Assembly (NCBI RefSeq): GCF_963678635.1
Contig: NC_087063.1
Span: 80,273,574-80,337,573 of the forward strand
DNA: 64,000 nt
Reading direction: 5' to 3'
Source: Symsagittifera roscoffensis
Lineage: Eukaryota; Xenacoelomorpha; Acoela; Convolutidae
Notes under the pieces: generated by a model
What the model was told of the DNA's origin: nothing
Database searches by the model: none
The model's input: only the letters and a program-made list of their open reading frames with translations
Position numbers and translations under genes: made by a program
Shown here: positions 1 to 13,289 of the stretch, in pieces
Numbering within the stretch: the first letter of the stretch is position 1
Layout of the letters: every line of letters begins with the position of its first letter

Positions 1-2040
1 GATAATAAACGTAATTTTTACTTTAAAAGCAGCAATGTACTAGCTAATTTAAAGTAGGGGCGAAATGTATTGATGGTGAACGTATAACCAACGTGTAAAA
101 CTGTTGATGAACGTATAAATGTATAACGTATAATGTATAACGTATAAACGTGATGAACGTATAAAACTGTTCAATTAAAAGCTGTGGCGGCACAATCTTG
201 CTATTACAAAAATGAAGCTACTATAAAGAACATAATGTTGTTGCTACTGTTCTCTGCAAAGTTTTTAATAAAAGAATTTTTTTTGTTTTTTTTTTTATTT
301 TTCAAAAAGATAAAAATGCATTACCTGAAACCCGTGGCATTAAAAGCTTCTCAAAACATCGTGGTACACTATGGGAAAAAGAGTATGCGGTATTTACTGG
401 GAAAGGTTTAGAATGAAAGAAGCTGCTGCAACTTTTCTTGGCATATGAAAAAAAAATTCAATTTTTTGATAATTTTTCTGTAAATTTTTAGAATACATTA
501 TTGAAACTTTATCAAATACTGAGTAAAACTATTTAAAAAAGTAGTAGTTATGACCAAAATGTATAAAAAAATGGTTCTGGAGATAGAAGTTCGGACTCAA
601 AGATATTTTGTGGGAAGCTATTGCTGTTTTTAACAAGATTTGTAAATTGTAAAGGATAAATGTATTTTGATGGTTTCTGCTTGAATTACATTGAACAACT
701 TTTTCGGTCCAGTCTGCTTTCATGATGATTTATAGCAGCCACAAAATTTTAAATTCAAAAATCATTTCAACGTGCGTGTGATAAGCGTAGCTCTTCAAAC
801 ATTCTGTGCTCACATTCGACTCGAGTCTTTGGAACTCGGTTCTCAGCTAGAAGTCCATGTCAAATTCTCATAGTTGGCCATGTACCGAGCTTAAAGTCAT
901 CTTGGTTTATGATGGTTAAACTCTCTTAAACCTTCTTCAGAATCGCTCGAAATCAAGTTTGGACATCAGCTTGGAACAACTTTTCTTTCTCTAAAATATA
1001 CCTTTTAACGTAAATTTTATCAGAGTTGAAAGTTTAATTTTCCAAATACTATGCTTCAAGCCATCGAAATTGCATACACATGATGAAAAAAGATGAAAAA
1101 AAAACAGTTGAATCTCTGTTTATTAGCTTTTTCAAATTTATTTCATTTTTGAACAACCAACAATTCTGAAAATTTGGATGGATTAGCGAGAAAGCAACTT
1201 AGGGTACAGAGTCAATGTACATTGGTATGCGGTTAAACTGCAGCCTAATAGTCATCTAAAGACATATCAAATTACAGAACCAACAAATGAATCAAAAAAC
1301 AAATTTTGTTTAAAAAAATTACAATGGCTAAAAATTTTGTTTCGAACCAAAACTTTCACTGTCATAAATGTTCTCTAGAAAACTAAATAATTAGTTGAGA
1401 ACAGTTTTTTGATATGTGAAACGACTCTGTTCGGACTGTCCAACAAAAGTTTTCAACAATTAGTTTTGAAAGTTTACAATCCTATGCAATTTAGTAAGCC
1501 TAAGTTTTTTCTTCCAACCACTAACAATGCTTCTCACGACTCACTGGTCAATTTTTGAGCCAAGGTTTGATGCTGATGGACACTAAGTTTGGGAGATCAC
1601 ACATCACAAAATCGTTTATCACTAGTCTTCAATTTTACTAAGAGGAAAAGAAATTGCTAAATTGTGTATATGACTTGACTGAAAATTGACAGCTGGCCCT
1701 TCCTTGCGAATCTCAGCTTGTTAAGTTTGAAAATTAAAAAAATCTTGTATGTAGGTTTGACTGTACTTGAATGTGTTTATACGTAAAAAGTAAAGGACAT
1801 TTTTTTTGTGTGAAAATATAAATTTATCTATAAACAAAAGCATGTAAATATTTTTTTATGTATGCGTGTATGTATGTAAGTTGATATGTTTCTGTGTATG
1901 AGTATATTTTTGTCCTTGTGTGCTTGTAAAACCAAATTACTTATAACTAGAAGAATAGCTATAACTCAACTTGATTTTTTTTCTAATGTTTCTAGTTTTT
2001 CTTGAAAATTTAACAAGATACTATTTGCATAGTAAATATG
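1..2040. other. AT-rich stretch without a recognisable gene
   Basis: Both strands are full of stops. The only short open frames are low-complexity and begin at non-ATG codons. A few short direct repeats of ACGTATAA occur near positions 80-170. I see no RNA gene or transposon end here. Confidence 0.6.
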
Positions 2041-2639
2041 TACGCATATATGCTGTGGATGTGTTGGTATTAATGGCGGTATGTATCTATGTAAAAGGTT
2101 ACAGCTTTTCGCAGGTATCTATGTAATTAAGCATGTTTGTACATATTAGTCGTGTGTTTTCGTTTGAGTATTTATAAATTTATGTATGTTTGTATGATTT
2201 TAAATAAGTAAGAACACTTGACTGCATGTCCGCTTGACTGAGTGAACTAATGTAAAATTGTTTCAAAAATTTTACGAGTTATTGATTGAAGTTGTATGTC
2301 TGTTTAAAAGGAAAGTGTGCACACATGCTTGTAAAGTACGATCCATGTCTGTTTGTAGGCAAGTATTTGTGCATATTCGTATGTGAGTATGAAAGGCTTG
2401 TATATATGGTTGTATGTATATACGTATGAACGCCAGTCTGATTCTTTTTGTCTGAATGCGTGTATATATTCATCTTGAAAGTGTGAGGTGAATGTAAGTT
2501 GGTTTGTATGTTTACATGTGTTGTATATTATAGGTCACTGGAAATAATAAGTAAAATTTTTGCAATTGTGTCAGCAAAGTTTCTCGTAAATTTGATTGCA
2601 GGTTTAAAAGTATGTAAGCAAGTATCTAAAAATTATTTT

Positions 2640-2860
2640 CTGTTTGTTTGTATGCCTTTACTTATGTATGTATAGTAATTTGTTTGCATTCTATTTATGT
2701 ATAAGTGTATGTATGTTTGTATGAATGTATGGTCTTATGTATATATGTCGCTATCTATGTATGTATCGAAGTATTTATATATGTATATATTTATGATATG
2801 TATGTATGTATGTATATATGTATGTATGTATGTATGTATGCATGCATGCATGTATGTATG

Positions 2861-2894
<34 letters not shown>

Positions 2895-3620
2895 TGTATG
2901 TATGTATGTATGTATGTATGTATGTATGTATGTATGTATGTATGTATGTTTGTATGAATGTCTTTAAGAAAGACTTTATATGTGTATTTTTGTTTATAAG
3001 TAGGTATGTATGTTTGTTATTATGTATGTATGTGTGTTTGTATGTATGTTTAAACGTATGTGTTTAAAAAGAGTTGTATCTACGTATTTTCGTATGTAAG
3101 TTTATATTGATTTCTTTGAATAAGACTTCATTTTTGAATGAATGCATATCTGTATGTTTTTTGTATGTATGTAGTAACTTTGTATATTTGTTTGTATGGT
3201 TGTCTATTTATACTTGTTTATATAAGTACCTATTTATATTTGTTTGTATGAGTGTAAGTATGTATATATGTATCTATGTATGCATTTATACATGTATGTG
3301 TTATGTATGTTTTTTTTGTTTATGTATAGATGCATGTATGTTTGTATTCAGTATGTGTGTATGTATTTGCTTTTGTATGTAAGTCTGTATGAATATCCTT
3401 AGGTAAGTATTTATATGTGTATGTCTAAACTTATGTATAAAAGAAAACATGTATGACTATTTTTGTTAGTATACAAGTACGTTTGCAACTTCTGCAAGTG
3501 CAATTATGTTTTTGTGTGTATACAAGTATGCAGCTTTATATGTTTAGTGGGTGTATGTATGTTTGGGTATAGGTGTAATCGTTTATTGTATTTTATTTAG
3601 ATGTATATATGTAACTCACA
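2640..3620. repeat. TATG microsatellite region, copy 1
   Basis: The stretch is dominated by TATG tetranucleotides. It is almost pure from about 2800 to 2950 and imperfect (TATGTTTG, TATGAATG, TATATGTA variants) on both sides. The tetranucleotide period creates overlapping open frames of Met/Tyr/Val/Cys that are not genes. Confidence 0.9.
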
Positions 3621-6584
3621 CCAAATCTTTCTTATCTCTCTTCTTAAGTTTCTAAAATATTCTGGAATAATCAACCAGATACTATAATCATAGTCTTTTT
3701 CATTTTCTTCAATTGCAAACTAATTTGATTAATTTTTCGAAATTTTCCTTGAAAAATTTGATCTTCCAGGTATCTTTATTTCGAACAAAACATTTTCAAA
3801 CAGTGGCATAAGCAGCATCGATTTTAATTTCAATTTATCTGCAGTTAATGACCTTGAAAAAAGTACTAAATTAGAAACATGAAAGATCAGTTTTCAAGTT
3901 TTTACAAAAATTTGTCGATGGGAGCAGCAAACAACAATTTCAATTGGAAGTTTTTGATGAACTTTGCGCATAGAGATAATGATTACGATGACCAAATCAT
4001 CAGAAGAAAATTATGGTTTCTCGAGGAGAATCATTGACCGTGCAGATAAACACGATCGATAGAAGAATGGTAGAAAATGACATGCTGCTGGTAGAGGTGA
4101 AGACGGTAAGCGACCAAAGTTAATCGAAAGGTTTTGTACAATTGAAGGATGATTGATCAATCTCTAAAAGTCACAAATTGTAAATGGTTTTTATCTGAAA
4201 AAACATAATATTGAATCGAACTTATAAACCGAAATAAGTGTAGCAATTCTGTAATCAGATAAACAGTCAGTAGACACTTTTTTAAAATTCAAGACTTATT
4301 TAGTTGATAGAGCTTTTTATGATAATGGCTCAAAATGCTTACGCTTTTTGTCTTCTTGTATCGGGACTCAAAAATTTTAATTGCTCAAATTAAAATTTCC
4401 AAACAAAATTAGTGCAAGAAATTATAACATTTTTTTTCTTAATTTAAATATGTCTTTGTTAGTCGTTCCAGCTTAAGATAACACAAGGTAATTGACGTTT
4501 ATTGAAACGCATTGAAAATATAAAATGGTACTTACATTATTTCGGAAACTGCTGTAGCCAAATTAGTCTGAAATTAATGTTTAGTGTGAAACAGCTGTCA
4601 TTCTGATGGAACCCAAAGATCCAGGTAGAGTGTTGATGATAAAGTTTGTTTTTATATCTCACAATTTCAAACAACTAACGGTTTTTCGATACGAAATGAG
4701 AGGACATAGCATGCTGCTAACTGTTTCGATCCTACTAGTGATCAGAGCGTGAATATGAAAGATTGTATCACCTCAAACATTATTGAAAGAAAGGTTGTAC
4801 TCTTAATAACACAATTTGTTGTAGATAAGTAAAAAAAAAGCCAACAAAGTAAAATGGGTCAAAAAGCCACCGTAATTTGAAAGGCAATAGCGTGATCAAG
4901 AAAACAGTCAAAAGTTCAGATTTATATTTTAAAACTCAAAATTTAATTTAAGTTCTGTCTTTCTCGATTGAATTTGCTCTAATTTGGATAACTGCTTTCC
5001 TTAAAAGTTGCAAATACGTTTTCGACTGCCTTTAAATGATAGTCACTCTGTTTTGTTGTATATATTCACACATAAATAACAGTTTTTACCCAGTTTTTAG
5101 GTCCGCTTTGACAAATATTTTCAAAAATTCAGTTTGCACAATAAAGTTAATAAGACATACTAAACATTTTCTAGAAGCCTCGAAAATTGGTTTCCTTTTA
5201 TTATAAAAAGTGATATATACAATTCCTAGAATTGGCTGTAGCAAAATTAAAGAGCACTTTTGGCTTTCATCAGTGTTCTCGCTTTTCAAGATCTTTAGTC
5301 ATTTCAACTTTTTATCTCTTTCAACCTTTCTAAGAAATCAAAGCTTTTGACCTAGATTTTAGACGTTTTTTCAGTCTCCTGTAGACACAGAAAATGGAAA
5401 TGTCGGATTTTTCAAGCAAATTTTATTATGTTACAGTTTTCAGTGTTTAGTAATTTTTCTTTGTCTTTTACCTTCAGTTGGCTTAAAGTATTTTTTCATT
5501 CCTATTTCGTTCAAATTGATCATTAATTTTAGCCTAAATAGAGGTGGCGGCCGCCGCACTTGACAAATTTTCCAGTCTTTGCGATTCAGCAACAAAACAT
5601 GCATTTTTAAAGGAAATCGTTCACCGCAGCCAACAGTTAAGATACGCTGCCAAAATCTTGTGCTTTCCTATGTACCATATAGTTTGGTTGCATATAATAG
5701 GTATAAAACGTCATTTTACATGTAAACAAGCCAATACTTCCAAACTTTAGAAGGGAAAATATGCACCAACCAAAACTTAATTCCGTTCCCGTTTCCATAA
5801 AGTGGCTGGAAAATTATCAATTTTAACCCCCATTAAAACACGTATGCCCGATAAAGTAGGAGCTTTAACCCCTTTGGGGGTTAAAAGTGGTCAGTACAAC
5901 GGCACACCGAAAAAAAATGAGGTTTAAAAGTGGTCATTTTCCTAGCCACTTTTACTATACTGCTAATGAAACTTTTAAGCATACTGGAGTTTTTCGAAAC
6001 GACGGAAAAATTAAAATGTTAGAGTTCACGAGTAGTTTCCATGCCCCACTGAAAAATGGCTAGCTAACTCATAGAAAGCTGATAAGTTACAAATTGTTGT
6101 TTTTACCGGGAGTAGGAAGGGCTCAGTTTTAAAGTGTTGATATGAATTTTTCTGGGTTTGCTTATTTAGATATTAGCCTTATCAAGCCAAACAAAAGTTT
6201 TGTGGAAAAAACTAAGTTGGCAGTTTTGTTCGGTTTTTTCGGAAAGCGGTTCTTATTTTCAGCTTTGTTCAAGAACCAAGTGTAATTCAACCAGCAATCA
6301 GCTCATTTTTAATGCTATTTGTGCTCAGACTTACCTTGATAAAGTTTCGGATTATCATGGAATTCGAAGAGCACATCAAGTCAAAAAGTTTTGAAGAATT
6401 AAAAAAAACGTTATTAGAAACAGCATATCTATCTCCTTTTTTTGGTCGGATGAGCGCTGTTCAAAATGGAATTCTTTTTATCGTTAAAAATCATTACGAT
6501 ACCAAACTGTGCACTGGATAGGCGCACAATTTTGTGTCTGTATTTTCATGGATTCCAGAGACTAATCTTTGAACATTTTCCAAA

Positions 6585-7105
6585 AAGTAAGTGGATTCCA
6601 CCTACAAATGTTTTGTCGATTCCGCGTACAAATAGCTGTAACGTAAATCTTGTCGGCACATTTGTTCCGCAACAAGCAAATATAGCGTGTTGTTCTGGAT
6701 TTTGCAACTGAAAGTAGATTCCGCAAAATGTAAGTGGAATCCGCAATATTTAAGTGGAATCCGCAAATATAAATGCCATCTGCAAACAAAATGCGGATTT
6801 CACTAACAATTTGTGAATTCCATTTACAATTTGCAGAATCCGCAACAGTTGCAGATTCCGCAACAGTTCATTGTAACTACACATATGTCTTATTTTTGTT
6901 TGTGGGTTCCTCAAACTGTTCTGGATTCAGCAAATACAGCTGCGGACTCCGCAAATTTGCTCGTTTTGGAGCAATTTTTAGCGGTACAACGTTTTAAGTA
7001 ATTGTTCGTGGAATCCAAAACAGCAAAGAAGATCAATAAAAAGTAGAAATGTTCGGATTCCGCGACAAACCTGATTTTGGCTTGTTGCGAAAACCGCTTA
7101 CATGC
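6585..7105. repeat. Array of GGATTCCGCAA-like motifs, copy 1
   Basis: Within about 520 bp I count roughly fifteen variants of the core GATTCCGCAA. They occur in both orientations (for example AGATTCCGCAA, GTGGAATCCGCAA, TGCGGATTTC), spaced 10-40 bp apart with no fixed period. Clusters of short motifs in mixed orientation near an element end resemble transposase-binding subterminal repeats. No transposase is visible, so that role is inference. Confidence 0.75.
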
Positions 7106-8059
7106 ACAGAGAGAACAGTTTGGCCTCACAAGGAACTCAACAAGTTCATCTATGTTTTGTCATGTTTTCAACCCGCATCGAAGTTTCATGGATAACAATC
7201 GATTAAATTTATGTTATGTCTCAATAATTTCAAAATTTTGCGATGATTCTCAAAAAAATGTAGTTGAATGTTAATCCATAATCTAGCATTGGATATGTTG
7301 GTTTTAATGGCGGTATGTATCTACGTAAAAGTTTACAGCTTTTCGCAGGTATCTATGTAATTAAGCATAATTGTACATATTAGTCGTGTGTATTCATTTG
7401 AGTGTTTATATAAAATATTTATGTATGTTTGTATGTTTTTAAGTAAGTAAGAGCAATTGACTGCATGTCCGCTTGACTGATTGAATTAATGTATATGAAT
7501 ATTTTTGTATAAATGTGCAATTAAAAACTTGTTTGTTTCTAAAATTTTACCATTTTTTCATTGAAGTTGTATGTCTGTTTAAAAGAAAAGTGTGCACACA
7601 TGCTTGTACAGTACGATCCATGTCTGTTTGTAGGCAAGTATTTATGCATATTCGTATGTGAGTATGAAAGGCTTGTATATATGGTTGTATGTATATACGT
7701 ATGAACGCCAGTCTGATTCTTTTTGTCTGAATGTGTGTATACATTCATCTTGAAAGTGTGAAGTGAATGGAAGTTGGTTTGTATGTTTACATGTGTTGTA
7801 TGTTATAGGTCACCGGAAACAATAAGTAAATTTTTTGCATGTGTGTCAGCAAAGTTTCCTGTAAATTTGATTGCAGGTTTAAAAGTATGTAAGCAAGTAT
7901 CTAAAAATTATTTTCTGTTTGTTTGTATGCACTTACTTTTGTATGTATAGTAATTTGTTTGCATTCTACTTATGTATAAGTCTATTTATGTTTGTATGAA
8001 TGTATGGGTTTATGTATATATGTCGGTATCGATGTATGTATCGAAGTATTTATATATGT

Positions 8060-8160
8060 ATATATGTATGTTATGTATGTATGTATGTATGTATGTATGT
8101 ATGTATGTATGTATGTATGTATGTATGTAGGTATGTATGTTTGTTTGTATGTATGTATGT
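8060..8160. repeat. TATG microsatellite, copy 2
   Basis: An almost pure run of TATG units lies within imperfect TATG/TTTG sequence reaching from about 7920 to 8570. It is shorter than the matching run in copy 1, so the array length changed after duplication. Confidence 0.9.
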
Positions 8161-10979
8161 GTGTTTGTATGTATGTATAAGCGTATGGGTTTAAACAGGT
8201 TTGTATCTATGAATTTTTGTAATAAATTTATATTGATGTCTTTGAATAAGACTTCATTTTTGAATGTATGCATGTCTGTATGTTTTTATAATTTTTTAGT
8301 TTGTATGTAGTAACTTTGTATATATGTTTGTATGATTGTCTCTAAGTAACTATTTATGTTTGTTTGTATGAATGTAAGTATGTATGTATAAATCTATGTA
8401 TGCATGTATACATGTATGTGTTTATGTATGTTTTTTGTCTTGGTTTATGTATAGATGCATGTATGTTTGTATTCAGTATGTGTGTATGTACTTGCTTTTG
8501 TATGTAAGTCTGTATGAATATCCTTATGTATGTATTTATATGTGTATGTATGAGTGTATGTTTAAAAGAAAACATATATGACTTTTTTTGTAAGTATGCA
8601 TGTAAGTTTTCAACTTATGCAAGTGTATTTATGTTTTTATGTGTATACAAGTATGCAACTTCATATGTTTAGTGGGTGTATGTATGTTTGGGTATAGGTG
8701 TAATCGTTTATTGTATTTCATTTAAAAGAATATATGTAACTCACACCAAATCTTTCTTATCTCTCTTCTTAAGTTTCTAGAATATTCTGGAATAATCATC
8801 CAGATACTATAATCATAGTCTTTTTCATTTTTTTCAATTGCAAACTAATTTGATTAATTTTTCGAAATTTTCTTCGAAAAATTTGATCTTCCAGGTATCT
8901 TTATTTCGAACAAAACATTTTCAAACAGTGGCATATGCAGCATCAGTTTTATTTTCAATTTATCTGCAGTCAATGACCATGAAAAACGTACTAAATTAGA
9001 AACATGAAAGATCAGTTTTCAAGTTTTCATAAAAGTTTGTCGATGGAAGCAGCAAACAACAATTTCAATTGATAACAGAATTTGGTTCCGAAGTATTTGA
9101 TAAACTGTTGCTCATAGAGACTATAATTACGATGATCAAATTATCGGAAGAAAATTATGGTTTCTTGAGGAGAATCATTGACCGTGCAGATAAACACGAG
9201 CGATAGAAGAATGGTAGAAAATGAGATGCTGCTGGTAGAGGTGAAGACGGTAAGCGACCAAAGTTTATCGAAAGGTTTTGTACAATTGAAGGATTATTGA
9301 TCAATCTCTAAAAGTCACAAATTTTAAATGGTTTTATTTGAAAAATCATAATATTGAATCACACTTATAAACCGTAAGAAGTGTAGCAATTCTGTAATCA
9401 GATAAACAGTCAGTAGACACTTTTTTTGAATTCAAGACTTAATTAGTTGACAGAGCTTTTTATGATAATGGCTCAAAATGCTTACACTTTTTGTCTTTGA
9501 AAGACATAGCAAGTCTTTCTGCATCGGGACTCAAAACTTTAATTGCTCAAATTAAAATTTCCAAACAAAATTAGTGCAAAAAAATTATAACACATTTTTA
9601 TATTCTTTACTTAAACATGTCTTTGTTAGTCGTTCCAGCTTATGAAAACACAAGGTAATTGACGTTTATCGAAACGCATTGAAACTATAAAATGGCATTT
9701 ACATTATTTCGGGAACTGCTGTAGCCAAATAAGTCTGAAAGTAATGTTTAGTGTGACACGGAAAATGGAAATGTCTGATTTTTCAAGCAAATTTCATTAT
9801 GTTAGAGTTTTCAGTGTTTCGTAATTTTTCTTTGTATTTCACCTTCATTTGGCTTAAAGTATTTTTTCATTCCTATTTTGTTCAAATTGATCATTAATTT
9901 TTGCCTAAATAGAGGTAGCGGCCGCCGCACTTGACAAATTTTCCATTCTTCAAGATTCAGCAGTAAAACATGCATTTTTAAAGGAAATCGATCACCGCAG
10001 CCAACAGTTAAGATACGCTGCCAAAATCTTGTGCTTTCCTATATGCCATATATATTGGTTGCATATAATAGGTATTTAACGTCATTTTACATGTAAGCAA
10101 GCAAATACCCCCAAACTTTAGAAGGGAAAAAATGCACCAAACAAAACTTAATTCCATTCATGTTTCCATAAAGTGGCTGCAAAATTACCAACTTTAACCC
10201 CCCTTAAAACATGTGTGCCCGAAAAAAAAGGAGATTTAACCCCTTTGTGGGCTAAAAGTGGTCAGTACAACGGCACACCGAAAAAAAGGGGAGTTAAAAG
10301 TGGTCACTTTCCTAGCCACTTTTCTTATACTACTAATGAAATTTTTCACCATACTGGAGTTTTTCGAAACGACGGAAAAATTAAAATGTTAGATTTTGCG
10401 AATAGTTTCCATACCCCACTGAAAAATGGCTAACTAACTCAAAGAAAGCTGATAAGTTACAAATTGTTGTTTTGAGCTCTCCTGAATCCTTTTTACTGGG
10501 AGTAGGAAGGGCTCCGTTTCAAAGTGTTTTATGAATTTTTCTTGGTTTGCTTAGTTAGATATTAGCCTTATCAAGCCAAACAAAAGTTTTGTGGAAAAAA
10601 CTAAGTTGGCAGTTTTAATCGATTTTTTCGGAAAGCAGTTCTTATTTTCAGCATTGTTCAAGAACCAAGTATAATTCAACCAGCAATCAGCTCATTTTTA
10701 ATGCTATTTGTGCTCAGACTTACCTTGATAAAGTTTCGGATTATCACGGAATTCGAATATCACATCATGTCAAAAAGTTTTGAAGAATTAAAAAAAACCG
10801 TTATTAGAAACAGCATATCTATCTCCTTTTTTTGGTCGGATGAGCGCTGTTCAAAATGGAATTCTTTTTATCGTTGAAAATCATTACGATACCAAACTGT
10901 GCACTGGATAGGCGCACAATTTTGTGTCAGTATTTTCATGGATTCCAGAGACTAATCTTTGAACATTTTCCAAAAAGTA

Positions 10980-11490
10980 AGTGGATTCCACCTACAAATG
11001 TTTTGTCGATTCCGCGTACAAATAGCTGTAACGTAAATCTTGTCGGCACATTTGTTCCGCAACAAGCAAATATAGCGTGTTGTTCTGGATTCCGCAACTG
11101 AAAGTAGATTCCGCAAAATGTAAGTGGAATCCGCAATATTTAAGTGGAATCCGCAAATATAAATGCCATCTGCAAACAAAATGCGGATTTCACTAACAAT
11201 TTGTGAATTCCATTTACAATTTGCAGAACCCACTTTCAAGTCGCGGATTCCGCTTACAGTTGCAGATTCCGCAACAGTTCATTGTAACTACACACATGTC
11301 TTATTCATGTCTCTGGGTTCCACAAACTGTTTTGCTTACTATTGGAGCGATTTTTAGCGGTACAACGTGTTAAGTAATTGTTCGTGGAATCCAAAAACAG
11401 CAAAGAAGATCAATAAAAAGTAGAAATGTTCGGATTCGGCAACAAACCTGATTTTTGCTTGTTGCGGAATCCGCTTACACGCACAGAAAG
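10980..11490. repeat. Array of GGATTCCGCAA-like motifs, copy 2
   Basis: This is the same mixed-orientation array as at 6585-7105. Several motifs are closer to consensus here (CTGGATTCCGCAAC, CGGATTCCGCTTAC, TTGCGGAATCCGC). In the third copy of the repeat most of the array is missing: the sequence jumps from GGCACATTTGTT straight to GGAATTCAACAAGTTC at about 29690-29702. Confidence 0.75.
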
Positions 11491-12721
11491 AACAGTTTGG
11501 CCTCGTAAGGAATTCAACAAGTTCATTTATGATTTGTCATGTTTTCAAATCAGGAGTTAATTTTGTCGATTCAGACTAAATCTAATTTATTGTGAATGAA
11601 GAACAGCCTAATCAGTTAACAATTTAGCAAAATTAAGCTATTGAAACTTTTTATACAATTATCCGGATCATCAATTAATTGCTACCCGCATCGAAGTTTC
11701 ATGGATAACAATCGATTAAGCTTATGGTATGTCTCGATAAATTTCAAAAATTTGCGATGATTTTCGAGTAAAAATCGATTAAATTTTTAAAACTTTTTTG
11801 AAGTCGTTAAATATATCATAATCGATTATAAATCATTGTATTGGATTATAATTGCTTATTTTTTGGATAATTATTTCAAAAAAATGTAGTTGAATCTTAA
11901 TCCATAATCCATTATTATCCAACAGACTTCACCGTTTCATTCCGCTCTGTTTGATTCCAACGTGCACGTCTCTTTTGGTATCATTTCTTCACATTATGTT
12001 CTTCAAAACTTTTTTTTTCGTTTTTTTTCTAGTCAATTTTTCAAAAATGAAGCTGCGAAATAGTGAGACCTCACGAAAACTCTTGGAAAGACCTAAGCAT
12101 GATCAAAAATTTTGTAGTTTTAACTAGGCGAGTCATGCCTGTTTTAATTGTCCGGGTACTTCAACCTGCTTGTGGGTCTTCTGGGCCTACTTAATAGTTT
12201 TACCCGAGATCTCTTCGGACCTTGGATTCTCTCGGTGAAACATTTAATTTATTTGTTCGGGAAGTGCAGCTATTATGGTTAATGGTTTGCCCAAACAAAA
12301 AAGTCTTTTTAATATTGTTAGAATTGAGTTCTACTTTACTAGGTGATTGAATTATGTACCTTAGAAAAAAATGAAAAAGTTATTTTTTCAGAAAACTATT
12401 TACCATTTTTCTGCTCAGCCCGACCAAAAAGTATTCAGTTGTATACCAAAACGAGTGGAATTTTTGAAACTAATACTCGAATTATTTTCATTTTTTTTGG
12501 CCTGTTTTCTTTCATATCGTGAGCGCTTCCCCGTTGTAAGGGGCAACATAGAGGGGTGATGCACGATTAATGGCAAGATTGGTTCAAAATTTTGAGATTT
12601 CGATGTATGGGCAAAATGGGGAAGCACGAAAAATGGCACGGTTTGGCTCCAATCTAGACCATTATAGTGTAGACTGTGAAGAAGGGGCTACACTTTTTTC
12701 TTTAATTTAATTTCCTATCTT

Positions 12722-13010
12722 TCATTGTTGTAACATTAGGGATAAGGGCGACAAGGCGAAGTTGTATCTAATGAAACAATTGTTGATAGTTGAAAAGATT
12801 GCCATGAAAAAGCCCCAAATTTTTGAATTTGTACTAATTGCATAATTGCAACAGCTTTTTTCTGATTGCATCCTTCATGAAAACATTATACTGAATATAC
12901 CGGTTTTGACGTGATGAAGTGATGAAGGTTCTTGCTATAGTTTTCAAGTTATTGTAATGAGCAGGTTCATTTTCCAGATTCTATGGCAACTTTAATGATT
13001 AGGTTCTCAA
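12722..13010 (-). pseudogene. Fragment of Polinton major capsid protein gene
   Basis: This segment is collinear with 31605-31890, where the minus strand still encodes a recognisable piece of the Polinton double-jelly-roll major capsid protein. Here the frame is broken and only short stretches remain open. It is a dead gene fragment carried at the end of repeat copy 2. The assignment rests on its match to the better preserved copy. Confidence 0.6.
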
Positions 13011-13289
13011 AAACCGTAAGCAAGCTCAGTGCTCTTTAACGAGTTGTTTTGTTTTTCAGAACGGAAACATTTCAAAGTGTTTATTTAAGCAGAATAAAAG
13101 TTATTTAGTTCGATTCATGACGGCAGTAACATCAAGTTTTTGTAATTTTTTTTTCAAAAAGTACTATTGAAACTAGCATGTTTAGTTTTGAGATAAGACT
13201 GTTTGTATATTTTCTTCACGTGGCGGAAGTAAAAAGTAAAAAAAAATTGACTGTTAAGTAACGGCTTGTAAATCAATCATAATTTTGCA

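Larger units (their letters stand above)
2055..7268 (+). repeat. Large dispersed repeat, copy 1 of 3
   Basis: Starting at TGGATGTGTTGGT, this block is collinear with 7289 onward, with frequent substitutions. Anchors: 2055/7289, 3610/8735, 3900/9015, 5545/9918, 6200/10590 and 6560/10935. Copy 1 has about 0.8 kb (roughly 4590-5385) that copy 2 lacks. It also lacks several internal pieces of copy 2 near its 3' end: the sequence after GTTTTCAA around 7168, and all that follows 11910. Its last bases run directly into copy 2, so the copies are in tandem. No intact coding frame is present. The family contains the TATG microsatellite and the GGATTCCGCAA array listed separately. Confidence 0.85.
7289..13015 (+). 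repeat. Large dispersed repeat, copy 2 of 3
   Basis: This copy follows copy 1 directly. It carries the same order: AT-rich lead, TATG microsatellite (about 8060-8160), the segment with GGCGGCCGC (about 9920), a paired CTTTAACCCC / GGGGTTAAA segment, then the GGATTCCGCAA array. From about 11520 to 13010 it continues into sequence shared with copy 3 (29700-30880 and 31605-31890) and ends in a fragment of Polinton capsid gene on the minus strand. It lacks the 0.8-kb segment of copy 1 and the 0.7-kb insert of copy 3. Confidence 0.85.

Noticed and set aside
184-411. 75-residue frame starting at GTG
   Set aside because: No ATG start, low-complexity Phe/Lys tract from poly-T and poly-A, and no homology.
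2697-3382. Open frames of repeating Met-Tyr-Val-Cys on the plus strand (also 7992-8194 and the minus-strand counterparts)
   Set aside because: They are produced by the TATG tetranucleotide microsatellite and have no homology or start context.
6585-7105. GGATTCCGCAA array as a CRISPR or iteron origin
   Set aside because: Motifs are in both orientations with irregular spacing and no associated replication or cas gene.
12371-12639. Short frames (plus and minus) that recur at 30519-30813
   Set aside because: They are shared only because repeat copies 2 and 3 are duplicates. They differ by frameshifts and have no recognisable domain.
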